Assembly: GCA_030617125.1 (NCBI GenBank)
Contig: JAUWWA010000075.1
Span: 1 to 7,607 of the forward strand
Source: Pirellulales bacterium
GTDB taxonomy: Bacteria; Planctomycetota; Planctomycetia; Pirellulales; Thermoguttaceae
DNA length: 7,607 nucleotides
Direction of reading: 5' to 3'
In this document: positions 5,757 to 7,607 of the stretch, one piece after another
How the letters are laid out: every line of letters begins with the position of its first letter
Numbering within the stretch: position 1 is the stretch's first letter
Position numbers and translations under genes: made by a program
The notes under the pieces: generated by a model
Seen by the model: the letters and a program-made list of their open reading frames with translations, nothing else
Databases searched by the model: none
What the model was told of the DNA's origin: nothing

Positions 5757-7607
5757 ATGAACGGCTTATTCCTCCATTTCTCGCCAATCTTGTCCGTATT
5801 CCTTGTCTGCGCCGTCTCCTCGGCGGAGGACTCCGGCCGATTTACGCCGCTGGAGCCGTTGGACGCCCCCACGATCATCGCAGCTAGCGAGTCCTACCCG
5901 GGCGGAGCCTTCAACGTGGAGAACCTGATCGATGGCCGGGTCCTCACCGAGCACTTCTCGGCGAGCAAGGGCACGGAGACGTTCATTGAATTCGACCTTG
6001 GCGAGTCGGTCACCGTGGCCGGGTTTCGACATACGGACCGAAATGACCCGGCCACGATCAAGTCGTCGCGGCTCGTCTTCAGCGATTCGCCCGACTTCGA
6101 CAATCCAATTGCGACCGTCCCGATCGAGCATGTCAACACGCCCGGCGGGCAGACGCGTACCGTGCTGCCCAAGCCGGTTACGGCCCGCTATGTTCGCTGG
6201 CAGGTGACCGCGTTGGGCCCGAACGGCCACGGCACGGTGGGTGGCGCGGAGATCGGCTTCTTCACGGGCGGCGAGTCGGAAGCGGAGCCCACCGCGGATC
6301 GGATCACGGCGCGTGGCGTGGCCGCCTTGTTGCGAGGCGATGGGCCACCCGTTCGCCCGATGCAAATCACCGTCGAGCATCCCTACGCCGAGGAAGTCGA
6401 CGCACGGTTGCTGATCACGGGTCTTGACCCCGAGCCAATTCACCTGCGGCTGGGTAGCCAGTCGGTCGAGGTTTCGTTGGCGGCGGAAGAGACGGCCGTC
6501 GAGATCGAGGTCGCGTTGGAAGTGAGCGGCAAGGTGGTCGCCAAGACCGAAATGACATTGGACCCGGTCCGTCAATGGGAGTTCTCTTTTCTGCCGCACT
6601 CGCACGTCGACATCGGCTACACGCACGTGCAGACCGAAGTCGAGCAGAAGCAGTGGGAACACCTTGAACTAGCGATCGACATCGCCCGCCGCACGGCCGA
6701 TTATCCCCCGGAGTCCCAATACCACTGGAACAGCGAGACCCTTTGGGCCGTCGACAGCTACTTGAAGCAGGCTTCCGAGGCCCAGCGCGAGACGTTTTTC
6801 GAGGCGGTCCGCAAGGAATGGATCCATCTGGACGCGCTCTACGGAAACGAATTGACCGGCCTATGCAGGCCCGAGGAGTTGATGCGACTGGTCGATTGTG
6901 CCCGACGCATTTCTCGCGAGAACAACATCACCATCGACTCGGCCATGATTAGCGACGTGCCGGGCTACACCTGGGGGCTCGTGCCGGCTCTGGCGCAAAG
7001 CGGCGTGAAGTATCTTTCCATCGCCCCGAATCACATTCATCGCATCGGCCGCACACTGGACGCCTGGGGTGACCGGCCCTTCTATTGGGTCTCGCCGTCG
7101 GGCGAGGATCGCGTGCTCTGCTGGATGGCCGGCAAGGCCTATTCGTGGTTCCACCCCAGTCGGGTGAACATCTTGACGACGGAAAACGCCCCCGACCCGT
7201 TCTTTGATTACCTGGCCGAGTTGGAAGACGCCGACTATCCTTACGACATGGTGCAGGTGCGTTACAGCATCGGCGGCGACAACGGCCCACCGGACCAGGC
7301 TCTTTGCGAGTTTGTCAAAGCTTGGAACGCCAAGTACGTCTGGCCGCGGATGGCGATCACCACCACCAGCCGATTGATGCACGAGTTCGAGGACCGCTAC
7401 GGCGAGCAAATTCCCGAGGTCAGCGGCGACTTCACCCCCTACTGGGAAGACGGCGCCGGCTCGTCTGCCAAGGAGACAGCCCAGGCGAGAAACGCGGCCG
7501 AGCGGCTCGTTCAGGCGGAGACGCTTTGGTCGTTGCTTGCCCCCGGCGATTACCCGGGCGACGATTTCTATTCCGCCTGGCGCGACGTGATCCTCTACAA
7601 CGAACAC
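5757..7607 (+). CDS. Secreted discoidin plus GH38-like glycoside hydrolase, 3' end outside the window
   Basis: The frame is open for 617 codons to the last base. Residues 1-23 form a signal peptide (hydrophobic LFLHFSPILSVFLVCAV, likely cut after SSA), though its n-region unusually lacks Lys or Arg. Residues about 38-170 resemble a discoidin (F5/8 type C) fold: FNVENLIDG near the start, FIEFDLGESVTVAGF, and TARYVRWQV near the end; such domains often bind glycans. Residues about 205-270 look like a beta-sandwich linker. From about 275 a GH38-type catalytic domain begins. HSHVDIGYTH (281-290) supplies the His-x-Asp zinc ligands H283 and D285, with Tyr288 where classical alpha-mannosidases have Trp. 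SDVPGYTW (399-406) places D400 as the probable nucleophile. The window stops at NEH (615-617), whose His may be a further metal ligand. The likely substrate is an alpha-mannoside or related glycan outside the cytoplasm. The start at 5757 is preferred for its GAGG site and signal peptide. An open frame on the opposite strand is a shadow. Confidence 0.85.
   Translation, partial: MNGLFLHFSPILSVFLVCAVSSAEDSGRFTPLEPLDAPTIIAASESYPGGAFNVENLIDGRVLTEHFSASKGTETFIEFDLGESVTVAGFRHTDRNDPATIKSSRLVFSDSPDFDNPIATVPIEHVNTPGGQTRTVLPKPVTARYVRWQVTALGPNGHGTVGGAEIGFFTGGESEAEPTADRITARGVAALLRGDGPPVRPMQITVEHPYAEEVDARLLITGLDPEPIHLRLGSQSVEVSLAAEETAVEIEVALEVSGKVVAKTEMTLDPVRQWEFSFLPHSHVDIGYTHVQTEVEQKQWEHLELAIDIARRTADYPPESQYHWNSETLWAVDSYLKQASEAQRETFFEAVRKEWIHLDALYGNELTGLCRPEELMRLVDCARRISRENNITIDSAMISDVPGYTWGLVPALAQSGVKYLSIAPNHIHRIGRTLDAWGDRPFYWVSPSGEDRVLCWMAGKAYSWFHPSRVNILTTENAPDPFFDYLAELEDADYPYDMVQVRYSIGGDNGPPDQALCEFVKAWNAKYVWPRMAITTTSRLMHEFEDRYGEQIPEVSGDFTPYWEDGAGSSAKETAQARNAAERLVQAETLWSLLAPGDYPGDDFYSAWRDVILYNEH

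Noticed and set aside
5766..7607. Minus-strand frames opposite the hydrolase (5766-6662 and 6861 to the end)
   Set aside because: The plus strand encodes signal peptide, discoidin-like and GH38 motifs in one unbroken frame; the minus-strand frames are shadows.

Overview
The window looks like a planctomycete chromosome segment (Pirellulales-like). This is inferred from the high GC of the host genes, a Ser/Thr-kinase-like membrane protein with the N-terminal helical module ending in an 'LTRFQ…GRGDLLRIGPYVL' stretch that I associate with planctomycete kinases, and two signal-peptide proteins, one of them a carbohydrate-active enzyme with a discoidin-like domain. No taxonomic marker gene is present, so this is a judgement from protein style.

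Layout. On the minus strand, 44-1174 encodes a 376-residue secreted protein of unknown function. It is preceded by an intergenic region (1175-1470) with a good sigma70-type promoter, a perfect palindrome upstream of it, and a possible leaderless leader peptide. Also on the minus strand, 1471-3894 encodes an 807-residue single-pass membrane protein. Its N-terminal half is a protein kinase fold that has lost nearly all catalytic residues, and its C-terminal half resembles a right-handed beta-helix. At 4011-5705 lies a complete IS1380-family insertion sequence (about 1.7 kb, imperfect 21-bp terminal inverted repeats, one intact 452-residue DDE transposase). On the plus strand, 5757 to the window end encodes a secreted discoidin plus GH38-like (alpha-mannosidase superfamily) glycoside hydrolase that runs off the window.

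The pseudokinase and the hydrolase are divergently transcribed, and the insertion sequence sits between their 5' ends, so the ancestral shared promoter region (about 165 bp without the element) is split. The element's right end carries a weak outward promoter candidate, and a reading frame with its own start and Shine-Dalgarno runs from inside the element in frame into the hydrolase gene. The element may therefore have altered hydrolase expression.

The most interesting signals are: (1) the pseudokinase/transmembrane/beta-helix architecture; (2) a 15-bp bulged hairpin near the left end of the insertion sequence whose 3' arm covers the transposase Shine-Dalgarno, as expected for protection against transcription entering from outside; (3) the insertion sequence/hydrolase junction; (4) the palindrome and promoter arrangement ahead of the secreted unknown. 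No tRNA, rRNA or CRISPR array is visible.
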